Shown piece after piece: positions 18,648 to 28,386 of a DNA stretch of 64,000 nt. The notes beneath the pieces are model-generated. The model saw only the letters and a list, made by a program, of their open reading frames with translations. It ran no database searches and had not been told where the DNA came from. Position 1 is the stretch's first letter; every line of letters begins with the position of its first letter. The DNA is from an uncultured Bacteroides sp. (lineage in GTDB: Bacteria; Bacteroidota; Bacteroidia; Bacteroidales; Bacteroidaceae), in assembly GCF_963677945.1 (NCBI RefSeq), contig NZ_OY782578.1:1488001-1552000 (forward strand), given 5' to 3'. The position numbers were made by a program, and so were the translations under genes.

Positions 18648-20264
18648 ATGAAAACAATAAAATCAATTATATTTAGCTGTGCGGTGTTAGTCACCTCGGC
18701 TTTTTATACTTCTTGCAATGAACTGGAGTTGTCGCCTATAGATTACTATGCAAGTGGTAATTTCTGGAATACTGTACCTCAGGTACAAGCATACTTAAAT
18801 GGTATGCATATGGATTTGAGAAGTACTAGCTTTAACCGTAATTATGTTCTTGGTGAAGCACGTGGTGGAACTAGCAAATCAGGAACTTCTTCTTTGAATA
18901 CCTCTATTAACTACGATAGAATTAAAGAAAATAACCTGGATGCTTCCAATTCCGGAACTTCTTCCTGGGCCGGATTATATGGCAATATTTTCGATTGTAA
19001 TCTTGTTATTCAAAAAGTAGAGGGAACAGCTTTACATCAGGAAAATAAAGCTGTTATTGACTATGCACTTGCTCAGGCTTACGGTATCAGAGCGATGTAC
19101 TATTTCTATTTGTACAGAACGTATGGAGGTGTGCCGTTAATTGACCGTGTGAAGGTCCTGGATGGAAAGGTTTCTCCTGAAGATCTTTATACAGGAAGAT
19201 CTACCCCTAAACAAGTGATGGATTTTATCAAAGCTGATTTGCAGAAATCTCTGGATTATTTCGGTACTAACGAAACAATCAATGGAACTAAATCTTTCTG
19301 GTCTAAAGCTGCAACTACCATGTTGTCTGCTGAAGTTTATTTGTGGTCGGCAAAGGTTTCTCTTGGAGATCAGGCTCCTGCAGCTGGTGATTTAACAAAA
19401 GCTGAAACATACCTGAATACAATTAAGAACGACTCTCGTTTTGGATTATTACCTTCTTACAGTACTATTTTCAGTGCTGTTTCTACAGACAAAGGAAATA
19501 AGGAAATAATCTTCACTATCAGATATGCAGAGGGAGAAGCAACTAATTCTGCAGGTGAGTTTGTTTACGCTAATCCGAATGGAGGTTTTATCGGTACGGT
19601 TTATGGACGTAATAATAAGGTTATTGCTACCGATACTCTTAATCTGAAAGGTTCTGGCTGGCAAAGAAATGAATACATGCCATCACTTTGGCAGGCATTT
19701 AATGCCAACGACTCAAGACGTGATGCTACTTTCCTTGAATTCTATAAAGCAGACGGATCTTTGATGGGAACTGTTTTGAAAAAGAATCTGGGCTTTGTAA
19801 ATGCAAGCAATGTTCGTATTTTCTGTGGTGATGAACCAATGTACAGATATGCAGATGTATTGTTGCTATTGGCTGAAGTCGAAAATATGAAGGGTGGCGA
19901 TGTTGCTCAATATATTAATCAGGTTCGCGCTCGTGCTTATGGTGCTAAATGGGATGCAACTCTATATGGATATACAAATTCAGACTTCAAAACAAATGAG
20001 CTTGCTATTCTTCATGAAAGAGATCTTGAGTTTGTAAATGAAGGAACTCGCTGGTTTGATGTTTGCAGAATGAAGGATGCCAAAGATGGTAAACCTTTGG
20101 TATTTGATGCTGCAGCTTCTTATAAAGGAACTCCTATTCTGAATTACGCTACAGAAAAGTATAAATTATTGTGGCCTGTGGATGTAGCAACATTGAATGC
20201 TGACCCTAATCTGAAACAGACTCCGGGATATACGGATCTTAATCAGGAAACTGAAAGCTGGTAA
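18648..20264 (+). CDS. SusD-family sialic-acid/sialoglycan-binding lipoprotein (NanU-like by context)
   Basis: 538 residues. The signal peptide ends in Tyr-Thr-Ser-Cys (Cys23), a lipobox followed by Asn-Glu. The SusD fold is shown by YALAQAYGIRAMYYFYLYRTYGGVPL in two neighbouring pieces near residues 146-170, MYRYADVLLLLAEVEN near 400 and the C-terminal ELAILHERDLEFVNEGTRWFDV helix. It starts 21 bases after susC and ends at a strong terminator. NanU of B. fragilis and T. forsythia binds sialic acid with high affinity; equivalence here is by gene context only. The protein would sit on the cell surface as a lid of the SusC channel. Confidence 0.9.
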   Translation: MKTIKSIIFSCAVLVTSAFYTSCNELELSPIDYYASGNFWNTVPQVQAYLNGMHMDLRSTSFNRNYVLGEARGGTSKSGTSSLNTSINYDRIKENNLDASNSGTSSWAGLYGNIFDCNLVIQKVEGTALHQENKAVIDYALAQAYGIRAMYYFYLYRTYGGVPLIDRVKVLDGKVSPEDLYTGRSTPKQVMDFIKADLQKSLDYFGTNETINGTKSFWSKAATTMLSAEVYLWSAKVSLGDQAPAAGDLTKAETYLNTIKNDSRFGLLPSYSTIFSAVSTDKGNKEIIFTIRYAEGEATNSAGEFVYANPNGGFIGTVYGRNNKVIATDTLNLKGSGWQRNEYMPSLWQAFNANDSRRDATFLEFYKADGSLMGTVLKKNLGFVNASNVRIFCGDEPMYRYADVLLLLAEVENMKGGDVAQYINQVRARAYGAKWDATLYGYTNSDFKTNELAILHERDLEFVNEGTRWFDVCRMKDAKDGKPLVFDAAASYKGTPILNYATEKYKLLWPVDVATLNADPNLKQTPGYTDLNQETESW

Positions 20265-20280
20265 TTATGTTATAAAGAAA

Positions 20281-20315
20281 AATGCAGGTGGTTTTTCCAC
20301 CTGCAATTTTCATTG
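20281..20315 (+). terminator. Intrinsic terminator after susD
   Basis: TGCAGGTGG (20283-20291), loop TTTTT, CCACCTGCA (20297-20305), then ATTTTCATT. It splits the nan locus into at least two units. The rest of the 304-base gap to nanM shows no gene; no full promoter is evident, though TAGACTTTG at about 20538 is near the -7 consensus. Confidence 0.85.
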
Positions 20316-20568
20316 TATCTGAATATTCTGAATCAATATAAATTAAGAAAACAAATAAGAGCGTTTGTTCGTAGATTATAAATACTTAAATTGCAAATAT
20401 TCTGTTGTATATGAATTTAGTACCTCTGCATCAAAACTTTAATCTGGAAGTTTTAATGCAAAGGCTATTTTAAAATAAACAAAGAAGACAGGCATATTAC
20501 ACTAATAATTTCCAACGATCTCTGGAATGTTTTTTTTATAGACTTTGACTCAAATTCAATAAGCTGCT

Positions 20569-21789
20569 ATGAAGATATTAAGAATATGTATTGGAGTCCT
20601 TTTTTCAACTCTGCTCGGAGCATGCTCTCTGCATTCGCAGAGTCAAAATAATATTCGTGCAGTAAGTTGGCAGTCACTGACAAGAGTTTCTCCTGAAAAT
20701 GGACATTTTACAAAAGGAGTTTCTGCATGTTTTGGGGGAAAAGTGAATGGCTATCTGCTTGTTGCCGGCGGCTGTAACTTTCCCGATATACCGGCTGCAG
20801 AAGGAGGGAAGAAAGTTTTTTATGATGATGTATACGTAGCACGTATTATTGGAGATACTGTACAACAATGGAAGAAGGCAGGAAGTCTTCTTGCACCAAC
20901 TGCTTACGGTGTTTCGTTTTCTGTTCCGCAAGGTGTGATATGCGTGGGTGGTGTTACTCCCAACGGATCTACATCTGCTGCTTATCGATTGGAATATAAT
21001 TCTGAAAAGGATACACTTATATTGCATTCGCTGCCATCTTTACCTTATAAAATAGATAATATGGCTGGTGCAATAATTAGAGATACTTTATATATAGTTG
21101 GAGGAAATGTCGATAAAAAGCCATCTTCTCGTGTTTTTGCATTAAATTTAGGTGAAAATTCTGCAAAATGGCATGAATTACTACCTGTTCCTGATAATCC
21201 CAGAACGCAACCTGTGTGTGTAGCTGTGAAGAAAGCAGGAAGAATGTGTTTATTTGTTGCTGGTGGATTTGCTTCTGCTACTGATAATAGAGATGCTTCT
21301 CTTAGTACGGATGCATATTGTTACGAACCAGATATTAATCGTTGGACAAAGATTGCAGAACCCTGCAACTCAGATGGTCAGCCTATCTCGTTTGGGGGAG
21401 GTGTTGCCGTTTCATTAGGTGACAGTTTGATGCTTTGTATGGGTGGTGTAAACAAAGATATATTTCTCGATGCTTTAAAGCGTGAGCAAGCATTGAAGAA
21501 GGCAGTAGCTGATCATGATCAGAAAACAGAAAAACTACTGCGAGAAAAAGTAAAAGCGTATATGAATCAGCCTCCCGAGTGGTATAAATTCAACAAGGAG
21601 TTGCTGGTTTATTCGCCCGATAAAAATGAATGGACTGCGTTGGGAAGTTATGAGCAATCTGCACGTGCAGGAGCAACTGCCATATATTTGGAAGATGCTT
21701 TTTATCTGTTTGGTGGAGAACTTAAGCCTGGCATTCGGACACCTGAAATATGGAGGGGAAAAGTAGAACAAAACTTACCTCTAAATTGA
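20569..21789 (+). CDS. nanM: N-acetylneuraminate epimerase/mutarotase, Kelch beta-propeller lipoprotein
   Basis: 406 residues. Signal peptide with lipobox Leu-Gly-Ala-Cys (Cys19). Kelch-like repeats are visible: GYLLVAGGCNFP, GVICVGGVTP, DTLYIVGGNVD, LFVAGGFAS, SLMLCMGGVNKD and FYLFGGELKPG. The charged helical insertion near residues 305-340 (DALKREQALKKA...) is a feature of the cyclically permuted mutarotase family found beside sialidases. NanM speeds conversion of alpha-Neu5Ac, released by sialidase, into the beta anomer used by transport and lyase, in the periplasm. The next gene is the sialidase, which supports this role. Confidence 0.9.
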   Translation: MKILRICIGVLFSTLLGACSLHSQSQNNIRAVSWQSLTRVSPENGHFTKGVSACFGGKVNGYLLVAGGCNFPDIPAAEGGKKVFYDDVYVARIIGDTVQQWKKAGSLLAPTAYGVSFSVPQGVICVGGVTPNGSTSAAYRLEYNSEKDTLILHSLPSLPYKIDNMAGAIIRDTLYIVGGNVDKKPSSRVFALNLGENSAKWHELLPVPDNPRTQPVCVAVKKAGRMCLFVAGGFASATDNRDASLSTDAYCYEPDINRWTKIAEPCNSDGQPISFGGGVAVSLGDSLMLCMGGVNKDIFLDALKREQALKKAVADHDQKTEKLLREKVKAYMNQPPEWYKFNKELLVYSPDKNEWTALGSYEQSARAGATAIYLEDAFYLFGGELKPGIRTPEIWRGKVEQNLPLN

Positions 21790-21834
21790 TATTTGTATAT
21801 ATTTGTAATTAAACTAATAAATCAATAAACTGAC

Positions 21835-23466
21835 ATGAATTGCATAAAATTGTTATTCACACTTCTGCTATTTGGCGGAACAATCAACTCTTTAGCTCAG
21901 GACACAGTTAAAGTAAAGGAAACTCAAATACCTGTTCTTATTGAAAGACAAGATAATGCTCTTTATTATATTCGTCTTAATGCCAAAGAGAGTCGTTCGC
22001 TTGATTGCGTGACGCTTACATTAAACAAGAATGTGCCGCTTGATGAAATTAAGTCGGTGAAGCTTTATTATGGTGGAACTGAGGCCAGACAGAACGAGAA
22101 AAAGAATACTTTTTTTCCTCAGCCATACATTTCACGTGATGAACCGGGCAAAACATTGTCAGCAAATCTGTCTTACTCAGTATTGAAGTCAAAAACGGAT
22201 AAACCTTCCTATAAAATTAAACTTTCAGCCAATCAGAATCTTTTCCCTGGTGTGAATTATTTCTGGATTAGTTTGGAAATGAAACCCACTGCATCATTAA
22301 GTAGTAAGATTAGCGGTAAGATTGCAGAAGTTTCGCTTGACGGAAAAGCAGCCCCGATGGTATTTGAAACAGAACCTGTACAGCATTTGATGGGTGTAGG
22401 TGTTCGCCATGCCGGAGATGATGGTGTTAATGCTTATCGTATTCCGGGAATTGCTACTACTAATAAGGGAACTCTTTTAGCAGTATACGATGCCCGTTAC
22501 AATAATAGTGCAGACCTTCAGGAATATGTAAATATTGGATTAAGCAGAAGCACGGATGGTGGAAAAACATGGGAAAAGATGAGATTTCCTCTCTCGTTTG
22601 GTGAGTATGGTGGACTGCCAAAATCTCAGAATGGAGTAGGAGATCCTGCTATTCTTGTTGATGAGAAAACCGGAACTGCATGGATTGTAGCAGCATGGAC
22701 TCATGGAATGGGTAATAATCGTGCGTGGTGGAGCTCTTATCCTGGTATGGATTTAAATCACACCGCTCAGCTTGTATTGGCAAAGAGTGACGACGATGGT
22801 AAAACATGGTCGGCTCCAATCAACATTACGTCTCAGGTAAAAGATCCTTCCTGGTATTTCTTGCTGCAAGGTCCTGGTAGAGGTATCACTATGAGCGACG
22901 GAACTTTGGTCTTCGCTTCTCAGTATATTGATTCAACTCGTATACCAAATGCAGGAATAATCTATAGCAAAGATCATGGAAAAACATGGAAGATTAGCAC
23001 ACTGGCCCGTACAAATACTACCGAAGCTCAGGTAGCCGAAGTTAAACCGGGTGAACTGATGCTGAATATGCGTGATAATCGTGGTGGAAGCCGTGCCGTT
23101 GCTACAACAAAAGATATGGGAGCAACATGGACTGAGCATCCTTCCTCAAGAAGTGCGCTGATTGAACCTGTTTGTATGGCAAGTCTTATTAAAGTGGCAG
23201 CAAAAGATAATGTACTGAATAAGGATATTCTGTTGTTCTCTAACCCAAATACAGTAAAAGGTCGCCATCACATCACAATTAAAGCAAGTTTGGATGGTGG
23301 TCTTACGTGGTTGCCCGAGAATCAGATACTTCTTGATGAAGATGAGGCTTGGGGATATTCCTGTCTCACAATGATAGATAAAGAAACTGTGGGCATTATT
23401 TACGAAGCTAGCGTGGCTCAGATGACATTTCAGGCCATTAAAATAAAAGATATAGTTAAACAATAA
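21835..23466 (+). CDS. nanH: Sialidase (exo-alpha-neuraminidase), GH33
   Basis: 543 residues. Signal peptide to about SLAQ (residue 22), then a beta-sandwich N-terminal domain as in Bacteroides sialidases (about 23-180). The six-bladed catalytic propeller (about 185-543) has the FRIP-type motif YRIPG at 201-205 and five Asp-boxes: STDGGKTW (239), SDDDGKTW (318), SKDHGKTW (378), TKDMGATW (425) and SLDGGLTW (485). The Tyr of AWGYSC (Tyr508) is in the position of the catalytic nucleophile, and arginines of the carboxylate triad are probably in YRIPG, GGSRA and GRHH. It removes terminal sialic acid from host glycans in the periplasm or at the surface. Gap to nanM is 45 bases; a -7-like TATATTTG at 21798 may add an internal start. 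Confidence 0.96.
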   Translation: MNCIKLLFTLLLFGGTINSLAQDTVKVKETQIPVLIERQDNALYYIRLNAKESRSLDCVTLTLNKNVPLDEIKSVKLYYGGTEARQNEKKNTFFPQPYISRDEPGKTLSANLSYSVLKSKTDKPSYKIKLSANQNLFPGVNYFWISLEMKPTASLSSKISGKIAEVSLDGKAAPMVFETEPVQHLMGVGVRHAGDDGVNAYRIPGIATTNKGTLLAVYDARYNNSADLQEYVNIGLSRSTDGGKTWEKMRFPLSFGEYGGLPKSQNGVGDPAILVDEKTGTAWIVAAWTHGMGNNRAWWSSYPGMDLNHTAQLVLAKSDDDGKTWSAPINITSQVKDPSWYFLLQGPGRGITMSDGTLVFASQYIDSTRIPNAGIIYSKDHGKTWKISTLARTNTTEAQVAEVKPGELMLNMRDNRGGSRAVATTKDMGATWTEHPSSRSALIEPVCMASLIKVAAKDNVLNKDILLFSNPNTVKGRHHITIKASLDGGLTWLPENQILLDEDEAWGYSCLTMIDKETVGIIYEASVAQMTFQAIKIKDIVKQ

Positions 23467-23514
23467 TATTTCCTTGTACAAAAGAATGCAATTACTATCC
23501 GCCATGAATTAATG

Positions 23515-23532
23515 AACTCCCGCGAGTTTTTT
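23515..23532 (+). terminator. Possible short terminator between nanH and the hexosaminidase gene
   Basis: AACTC, loop CCGC, GAGTT followed by a T run (to 23532). The stem has only five pairs, so termination may be partial. It lies 48 bases after the nanH stop. Confidence 0.4.
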
Positions 23533-23665
23533 GAATTTATCGGTTATAAGTGGATATTTTGCCTGTATTTAGTTTGCTTTATTACATAAAATAGAAATAA
23601 GATAAAATGGGATTTGATACTATAACACACCATTACATTTCACTTACTGATAACACACAGAAGTG

Positions 23666-23692
23666 CTTGCCGCTGAATTATTCAGCGGCAAG
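23666..23692 (+). other. Perfect 13-base palindrome in the leader of the hexosaminidase gene
   Basis: CTTGCCGCTGAAT (23666-23678), one central T, then its exact complement (23680-23692). It is GC-richer than its surroundings and ends 16 bases before the ATG at 23709. The spacing suggests an RNA hairpin that affects translation or message stability, or a dimeric operator; a terminator is unlikely because no T run follows directly. Confidence 0.6.
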
Positions 23693-23708
23693 GGCTAATG
23701 TCTCTTTT

Positions 23709-25751
23709 ATGCAGAGTAAACAGCCGTTGTCTTCTCTCATAAAAAACCTTTTCTTCTTTTTAATCCTTCTTTTTAGTTGCCCACTTGTCTCTCCGGCACG
23801 TGCAGGCATTACTCATCTTTTGCCAAAACCGCAACAACTTACAGCTAATGGGCAGCAGTTTAACATAGGCAATATTTGTATTTCTACACCTGTATTGCAA
23901 GCTGAATGGGAAGATTTTATCCGGGAAGTAGGGGGGAAGGTGAATCCTCGGGTAAAACAGAAAATAGAAGTCCGGCTTATAAACAGTCTGCCGGGAGTAA
24001 CACTCAACGCTGATGAAGCTTACCGACTTGAAGTTACCAATAATAAAATTACGGTTGAGGCTGTTTCTCAAAAGGGTGTTTACTGGGCAATTCAAACTCT
24101 TCGTCAGTTAAAGAACGAGAATGGGAAAAAAACTTGTTTTGAAGGTTGTTTGATTACGGATTGGCCGTCGTTCCGCATCCGTGGATTTCTGCAGGATGTA
24201 GGACGGAGTTACATTTCACTTCCTGAACTAAAGAAGGAAATAGCAATACTTTCCCGCTATAAAATTAATGTTTTTCACTGGCATCTTACCGAGAACCAGG
24301 CGTGGAGACTGGAAAGCAAAATATATCCGGCACTGAATGATAGTGTTAATGTTACTCGTATGCCAGGGAAATATTACACCTTGAATGAGGCAAATGAACT
24401 GGTCTCTTTCTGTAAACAGCACAACGTGATGCTGATTCCTGAAATTGATATGCCGGGGCACAGTGCGGCTTTTGTTCGTACTTTTAAATGTGATATGCAA
24501 AGCCCCGAAGGAATGGTGATTCTTAAACGATTGGTGGACGAAGTTTGTGAAACGTTTGATGTGCCTTGGTTGCATATTGGTACGGATGAAGTGCAGTTTA
24601 CCAATAAGACTTTTGCTCCTGAGATGGTGGCTTACGTTCGCTCAAAAGGAAAGAAAGTTATATCCTGGAATCCCGGTTGGCAGTATAAACCGGGTGAGAT
24701 AGACATGACTCATCTGTGGAGTTACCGTGGAAAATCTCAGAAAGGTATTCCTGCTATTGATTCCAAATTTCATTACCTGAACCATTTTGATGCGTTTGGA
24801 GATATAGTGGCACTTTATAACAGTCGCATATACAATCAGTCACAAGGAAGTGATGATATTGCAGGAGGCATCATGGGGATCTGGCACGACCGCTTGGTAG
24901 TTCCTGAGCAAAACATGATACTCGAAAATAACTTTTATCCAAATGTACTGGCCTTTGCAGAACGCTCCTGGCTGGGTGGCGGCTCAGAATATTTTGATGG
25001 AAACGGTGTGATACTTCCAAAGGAAGATACAAAGGTGTTTAAAGAATTTGCCGATTTTGAGCGACGGATGATTTGGCATAAGGAACACTCCTTCAAAGGA
25101 TACCCGTTTGCTTATGTAAAGCAGACGAATGTGAAATGGAATATTACTGATGCTTTCCCTAATGATGGTGATTTGACAAAGGTTTTTCCTCCGGAACATG
25201 AGTTGAAAGCAAGTTATCTGTATAATGGAAAAGAGTACGGAACTCGCCGGGCAATAGGTGCAGGCATTTATTTGCGGCATGTATGGGGAACATTTGTTCC
25301 TTCGTTTTATAAAGATCCTAAAGAAAACTCTACGGCTTATGCCTGGACATGGGTATGGTCTCCAAAGAAACAAGATGTAGGATTATGGGTGGAGTTTCAG
25401 AACTATAGTCGGTCGGAGATGGATTTATCGCCTCTTCAAGGAAAGTGGGATTATAAAGGAAGTCGTATATGGCTCAATGACAATGAAATTAAACCACCGG
25501 TTTGGACGGCTACCCATAAGGAAAAGAGTAATGAAATACCTCTGGGTAATGAGAACTGCGTGGCACGTCCTCCTTTAATGGTGCATCTAAACAAGGGATG
25601 GAATAAAGTCTTTCTGAAACTTCCCGTAGGGAAATTCTCTTTACCGGAAGTTAGATTGGTTAAATGGCAGTTTACTGTTGTATTTGTTACTCCCGATGGA
25701 GATAAGGCGGTAGATGGATTGATCTATTCACCTGATAAAGCGAAACTATAA
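23709..25751 (+). CDS. Beta-N-acetylhexosaminidase, GH20
   Basis: 680 residues from ATG 23709. The frame is open upstream to 23607, but only this start puts a signal peptide (ending ARA-G) at the N-terminus. The GH20b-type N-terminal domain is about residues 35-150. The TIM-barrel catalytic domain starts with RGFLQDVGRSYIS, then HWHLTENQAWRLE (about 190-202), PEIDMPGHSAAF and the catalytic Asp-Glu pair in HIGTDEV (Asp293-Glu294). The C-terminal 250 residues are a beta-rich extension. GH20 enzymes remove terminal GlcNAc or GalNAc by substrate-assisted catalysis; here it would act after the sialidase on host glycans. The gene ends 4 bases before the GDSL esterase gene. Confidence 0.93.
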   Translation: MQSKQPLSSLIKNLFFFLILLFSCPLVSPARAGITHLLPKPQQLTANGQQFNIGNICISTPVLQAEWEDFIREVGGKVNPRVKQKIEVRLINSLPGVTLNADEAYRLEVTNNKITVEAVSQKGVYWAIQTLRQLKNENGKKTCFEGCLITDWPSFRIRGFLQDVGRSYISLPELKKEIAILSRYKINVFHWHLTENQAWRLESKIYPALNDSVNVTRMPGKYYTLNEANELVSFCKQHNVMLIPEIDMPGHSAAFVRTFKCDMQSPEGMVILKRLVDEVCETFDVPWLHIGTDEVQFTNKTFAPEMVAYVRSKGKKVISWNPGWQYKPGEIDMTHLWSYRGKSQKGIPAIDSKFHYLNHFDAFGDIVALYNSRIYNQSQGSDDIAGGIMGIWHDRLVVPEQNMILENNFYPNVLAFAERSWLGGGSEYFDGNGVILPKEDTKVFKEFADFERRMIWHKEHSFKGYPFAYVKQTNVKWNITDAFPNDGDLTKVFPPEHELKASYLYNGKEYGTRRAIGAGIYLRHVWGTFVPSFYKDPKENSTAYAWTWVWSPKKQDVGLWVEFQNYSRSEMDLSPLQGKWDYKGSRIWLNDNEIKPPVWTATHKEKSNEIPLGNENCVARPPLMVHLNKGWNKVFLKLPVGKFSLPEVRLVKWQFTVVFVTPDGDKAVDGLIYSPDKAKL

Positions 25752-25755
25752 ATTA

Positions 25756-26421
25756 ATGGCAATGAAAAAGATATATTTATTTGCAGTATTGATTTTTGTA
25801 TTTACTTCTGTATCTGCTCAGAAAAGAAAATATTCTACCTTCTATGAGCAACGTGCCACTCTGTTTGAAGCACTGCACACTTCGCCCAAAGATATTATCT
25901 TTCTGGGCAATAGTATTACAAATGGTTGTGAATGGGCTGAATTATTTGATAATCCGCATATAAAGAATCGTGGAATCAGTGGAGATATTTGCGACGGAGT
26001 ATATGATCGTTTGGACCCTATTCTAAAAGGCAAACCAGCCAAGTTGTTTTTACTAATCGGTATCAATGACGTATCCAGAGGAACTTCTGCCGATAGTATT
26101 GCAGGAGGAATCAAACGTATTATTGAAAAGATACAATCTGATTCGCCTCGTACTAAAATTTATTTGCAGAGCGTACTTCCGGTAAGCGATGTATATAACA
26201 TGTTTCAATCACATACTTCCAAAGGAAAAGTCGTGGTGGATTTAAATAGTAGATTGGTAGAACTGGCTAAAGATAAAAAAGTCTTTTATATTGATTTATA
26301 TTCTCATTTTGTAGACAAGGCAACTGGTAAGATGCGTTCGGACCTATCAAATGATGGGCTTCACTTGCTTGGTAAAGGCTATTTGCTATGGCGCGAATTG
26401 ATTAAACAGTATGTAAATTAA
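25756..26421 (+). CDS. Secreted SGNH/GDSL-family esterase
   Basis: 221 residues; a second ATG at 25762 is an equally good start. Signal peptide to VSAQ (residue 22). SGNH blocks are complete: block I GNSIT (Ser53), block II RGISGD, block III GINDV (Asn104) and block V DGLHL (Asp200, His203). Such enzymes remove acetyl groups from sugars or act as lysophospholipases. It lies between GH20 and a two-domain sialate O-acetylesterase, so deacetylation of sialic acid or GlcNAc is the likely role. The 12-base gap to the next gene indicates one operon. Confidence 0.85.
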   Translation: MAMKKIYLFAVLIFVFTSVSAQKRKYSTFYEQRATLFEALHTSPKDIIFLGNSITNGCEWAELFDNPHIKNRGISGDICDGVYDRLDPILKGKPAKLFLLIGINDVSRGTSADSIAGGIKRIIEKIQSDSPRTKIYLQSVLPVSDVYNMFQSHTSKGKVVVDLNSRLVELAKDKKVFYIDLYSHFVDKATGKMRSDLSNDGLHLLGKGYLLWRELIKQYVN

Positions 26422-26433
26422 TTATATGGCAAG

Positions 26434-28386
26434 ATGATGAAAAAGATTTTCTTATTCTTATTCTTTACTTGTACAATTTCTCTTTTTGCCAAAGAGAAAA
26501 TCAGGGTAGCTTGTGTGGGAAATAGCGTAACTTTTGGTTACTTGCTCCCCGACAGGGAAGTTAATGCTTATCCGTTTCAGTTGCAGAGAATGCTCGGAAC
26601 AGATTATGAGGTGGGAAACTTTGGGAAAAGCGGAGCAACGCTCTTGAATCATGGGCATCGTCCTTATATGCAGCAAGAGGAGTTTCGTGCCGCAATGAAT
26701 TTTGCAGCGGACAGAGTTATTATTCACTTGGGATTGAATGATACTGATCCCCGCGACTGGCCAAACTATCGTGATGAATTTATAACTGATTATCGGGCTT
26801 TGATAGATTCTTTCCGAAGTGTAAATCCAAAGTGCAAGATCTGGATTTGCCGATTGTCGCCTATTACACATCTTCATAAGCGTTTTCGCTCTGGTACCCG
26901 TGACTGGTATGGACAGATTCAGCAGGCAATTGAAAATATTGCTACCTATGCAAACGTTGGATTGATTGACTTTGAAGAAGGGCTTTTTAATCGTCCCGAT
27001 CTTCTTCCCGATGCTCTTCATCCTAATGTGGAAGGTGCTGGAATATTGGCGAAAGCAGTATATTCTACTCTTGCCGGGAGTTATGGAGGTTTGCAAATGC
27101 CGATGGTCTATTCCGATAATATGGTTTTGCAGCGGGATATACCTCTTAATATCTCCGGTATTGCTGATGCTGGCGAAAAAGTGACTATAGAGATAAATGG
27201 TCAGAAGCAGACAACCAAAGCTGGCGAAGATGGAAAATGGAGCATAACTCTTAGTCCACTTAAGGCTGGTGGCCCATATACATTGGCTATTCGTGCTAAG
27301 AGTAAATCATTGTTATATAAGAATGTACTGGTTGGCGAGGTGTGGCTTTGTTCCGGACAGTCGAACATGGCATTTATGCTTAAACAGGCCGTCACAGCAA
27401 AAGAAGATATTGCCGGAGCAAAGAACTCAAATATCCGCCTTTTCGATATGAAACCCCGTTGGGAAACTAATGCAGTAGAATGGGATTCAAGTGTACTCGA
27501 TTCCTTGAGCCGTTTACAATATTACAAAGAAACCGTTTGGAAAGAATGTACACCTGAAAATGCGGCATCTTTTTCTGCTATCGGTTATCATTTTGGGAAA
27601 ATGCTGGCGGATAGTCTGGGTGTTCCGGTGGGATTGATAAACAATGCTGTGGGAGGTTCACCTTGTGAATCATGGATTGATCGTCGCACATTGCAATACG
27701 AACTTCCTGATATGCTGGAAGATTATACGAATAATGATATGATACAGGATTGGGTTCGCGGACGGGCTGCTCTTAATGTAAAACAGGCTAAGAATAAGTT
27801 GCAACGTCATCCGTACGAACCTTGCTACTTGTTCGAATCGGGTATCCTTCCGCTTGCTAAATATCCAATTAAAGGTGTGGTATGGTATCAGGGGGAATCG
27901 AATGCGCACAATATGGAACTCTATGAAAAGCTTTTCCCAATGATGGTGAATAGCTGGAGGAAAAACTGGAACAACTCCAGTCTTCCTTTCATCTATGTGC
28001 AGCTTTCAAGTCTGAATCGCCCAAGTTGGCCTTGGTTCCGAAACGCTCAACGAAGACTTATGAATACTATTCCAAACACATGTATGGTAGTTTCGAGTGA
28101 TAAGGGAGATTCTTTGGATGTTCATCCAAGAATGAAAAAAGAAATTGGTGAACGCGCAGGACGCTGGACTTTGAACCGTGTTTACAGCATGGGGAATGTT
28201 ACTCCTTCCGGACCGTTATTCCGTTCGGTGTCATTCAAAGAAAGTGTAGCTTACATCACATTTGATTATGCTCACGGACTTTCTTCCTCTGATAAGAAAC
28301 CGTTGCGCACTTTTGAGATTGCCGGAGCTGATAAAGTTTATTATCCTGCTAAGGCGGAAATTGTTGGAGATATGGTTAAAATATAG
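26434..28386 (+). CDS. Two-domain sialate O-acetylesterase, cut near the C-terminus by an in-frame TAG
   Basis: 650 residues as it stands. Signal peptide to about FAK (20). The N-terminal SGNH domain (about 22-215) has GNSVTFG (Ser31), LGLND and PDALHPN (Asp193, His196). The second SASA/DUF303 domain (about 221-650) has EVWLCSGQSNM (Ser310) and VVWYQGESNAH. This dual-esterase layout is that of Tannerella NanS-like sialate O-acetylesterases, which remove O-acetyl groups that block sialidases. The codon at 28384-28386 is TAG where family members, as I recall them, have Trp (VKIWSDKV). The same frame then continues for 36 family-like codons to 28497. Without the stop the gap to nanT is a normal 17 bases. 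The product may be truncated, read through, or the TAG may be a sequencing error. Confidence 0.9.
   Translation: MMKKIFLFLFFTCTISLFAKEKIRVACVGNSVTFGYLLPDREVNAYPFQLQRMLGTDYEVGNFGKSGATLLNHGHRPYMQQEEFRAAMNFAADRVIIHLGLNDTDPRDWPNYRDEFITDYRALIDSFRSVNPKCKIWICRLSPITHLHKRFRSGTRDWYGQIQQAIENIATYANVGLIDFEEGLFNRPDLLPDALHPNVEGAGILAKAVYSTLAGSYGGLQMPMVYSDNMVLQRDIPLNISGIADAGEKVTIEINGQKQTTKAGEDGKWSITLSPLKAGGPYTLAIRAKSKSLLYKNVLVGEVWLCSGQSNMAFMLKQAVTAKEDIAGAKNSNIRLFDMKPRWETNAVEWDSSVLDSLSRLQYYKETVWKECTPENAASFSAIGYHFGKMLADSLGVPVGLINNAVGGSPCESWIDRRTLQYELPDMLEDYTNNDMIQDWVRGRAALNVKQAKNKLQRHPYEPCYLFESGILPLAKYPIKGVVWYQGESNAHNMELYEKLFPMMVNSWRKNWNNSSLPFIYVQLSSLNRPSWPWFRNAQRRLMNTIPNTCMVVSSDKGDSLDVHPRMKKEIGERAGRWTLNRVYSMGNVTPSGPLFRSVSFKESVAYITFDYAHGLSSSDKKPLRTFEIAGADKVYYPAKAEIVGDMVKI

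Noticed and set aside
23607-23708. Longer start of the GH20 enzyme
   Set aside because: It puts 34 polar residues before the signal peptide and includes the palindrome; ATG 23709 gives a normal secreted protein.
26458-27096. 212-residue minus-strand frame inside the esterase gene
   Set aside because: It lies opposite the conserved SGNH domain; composition is that of an antisense shadow.
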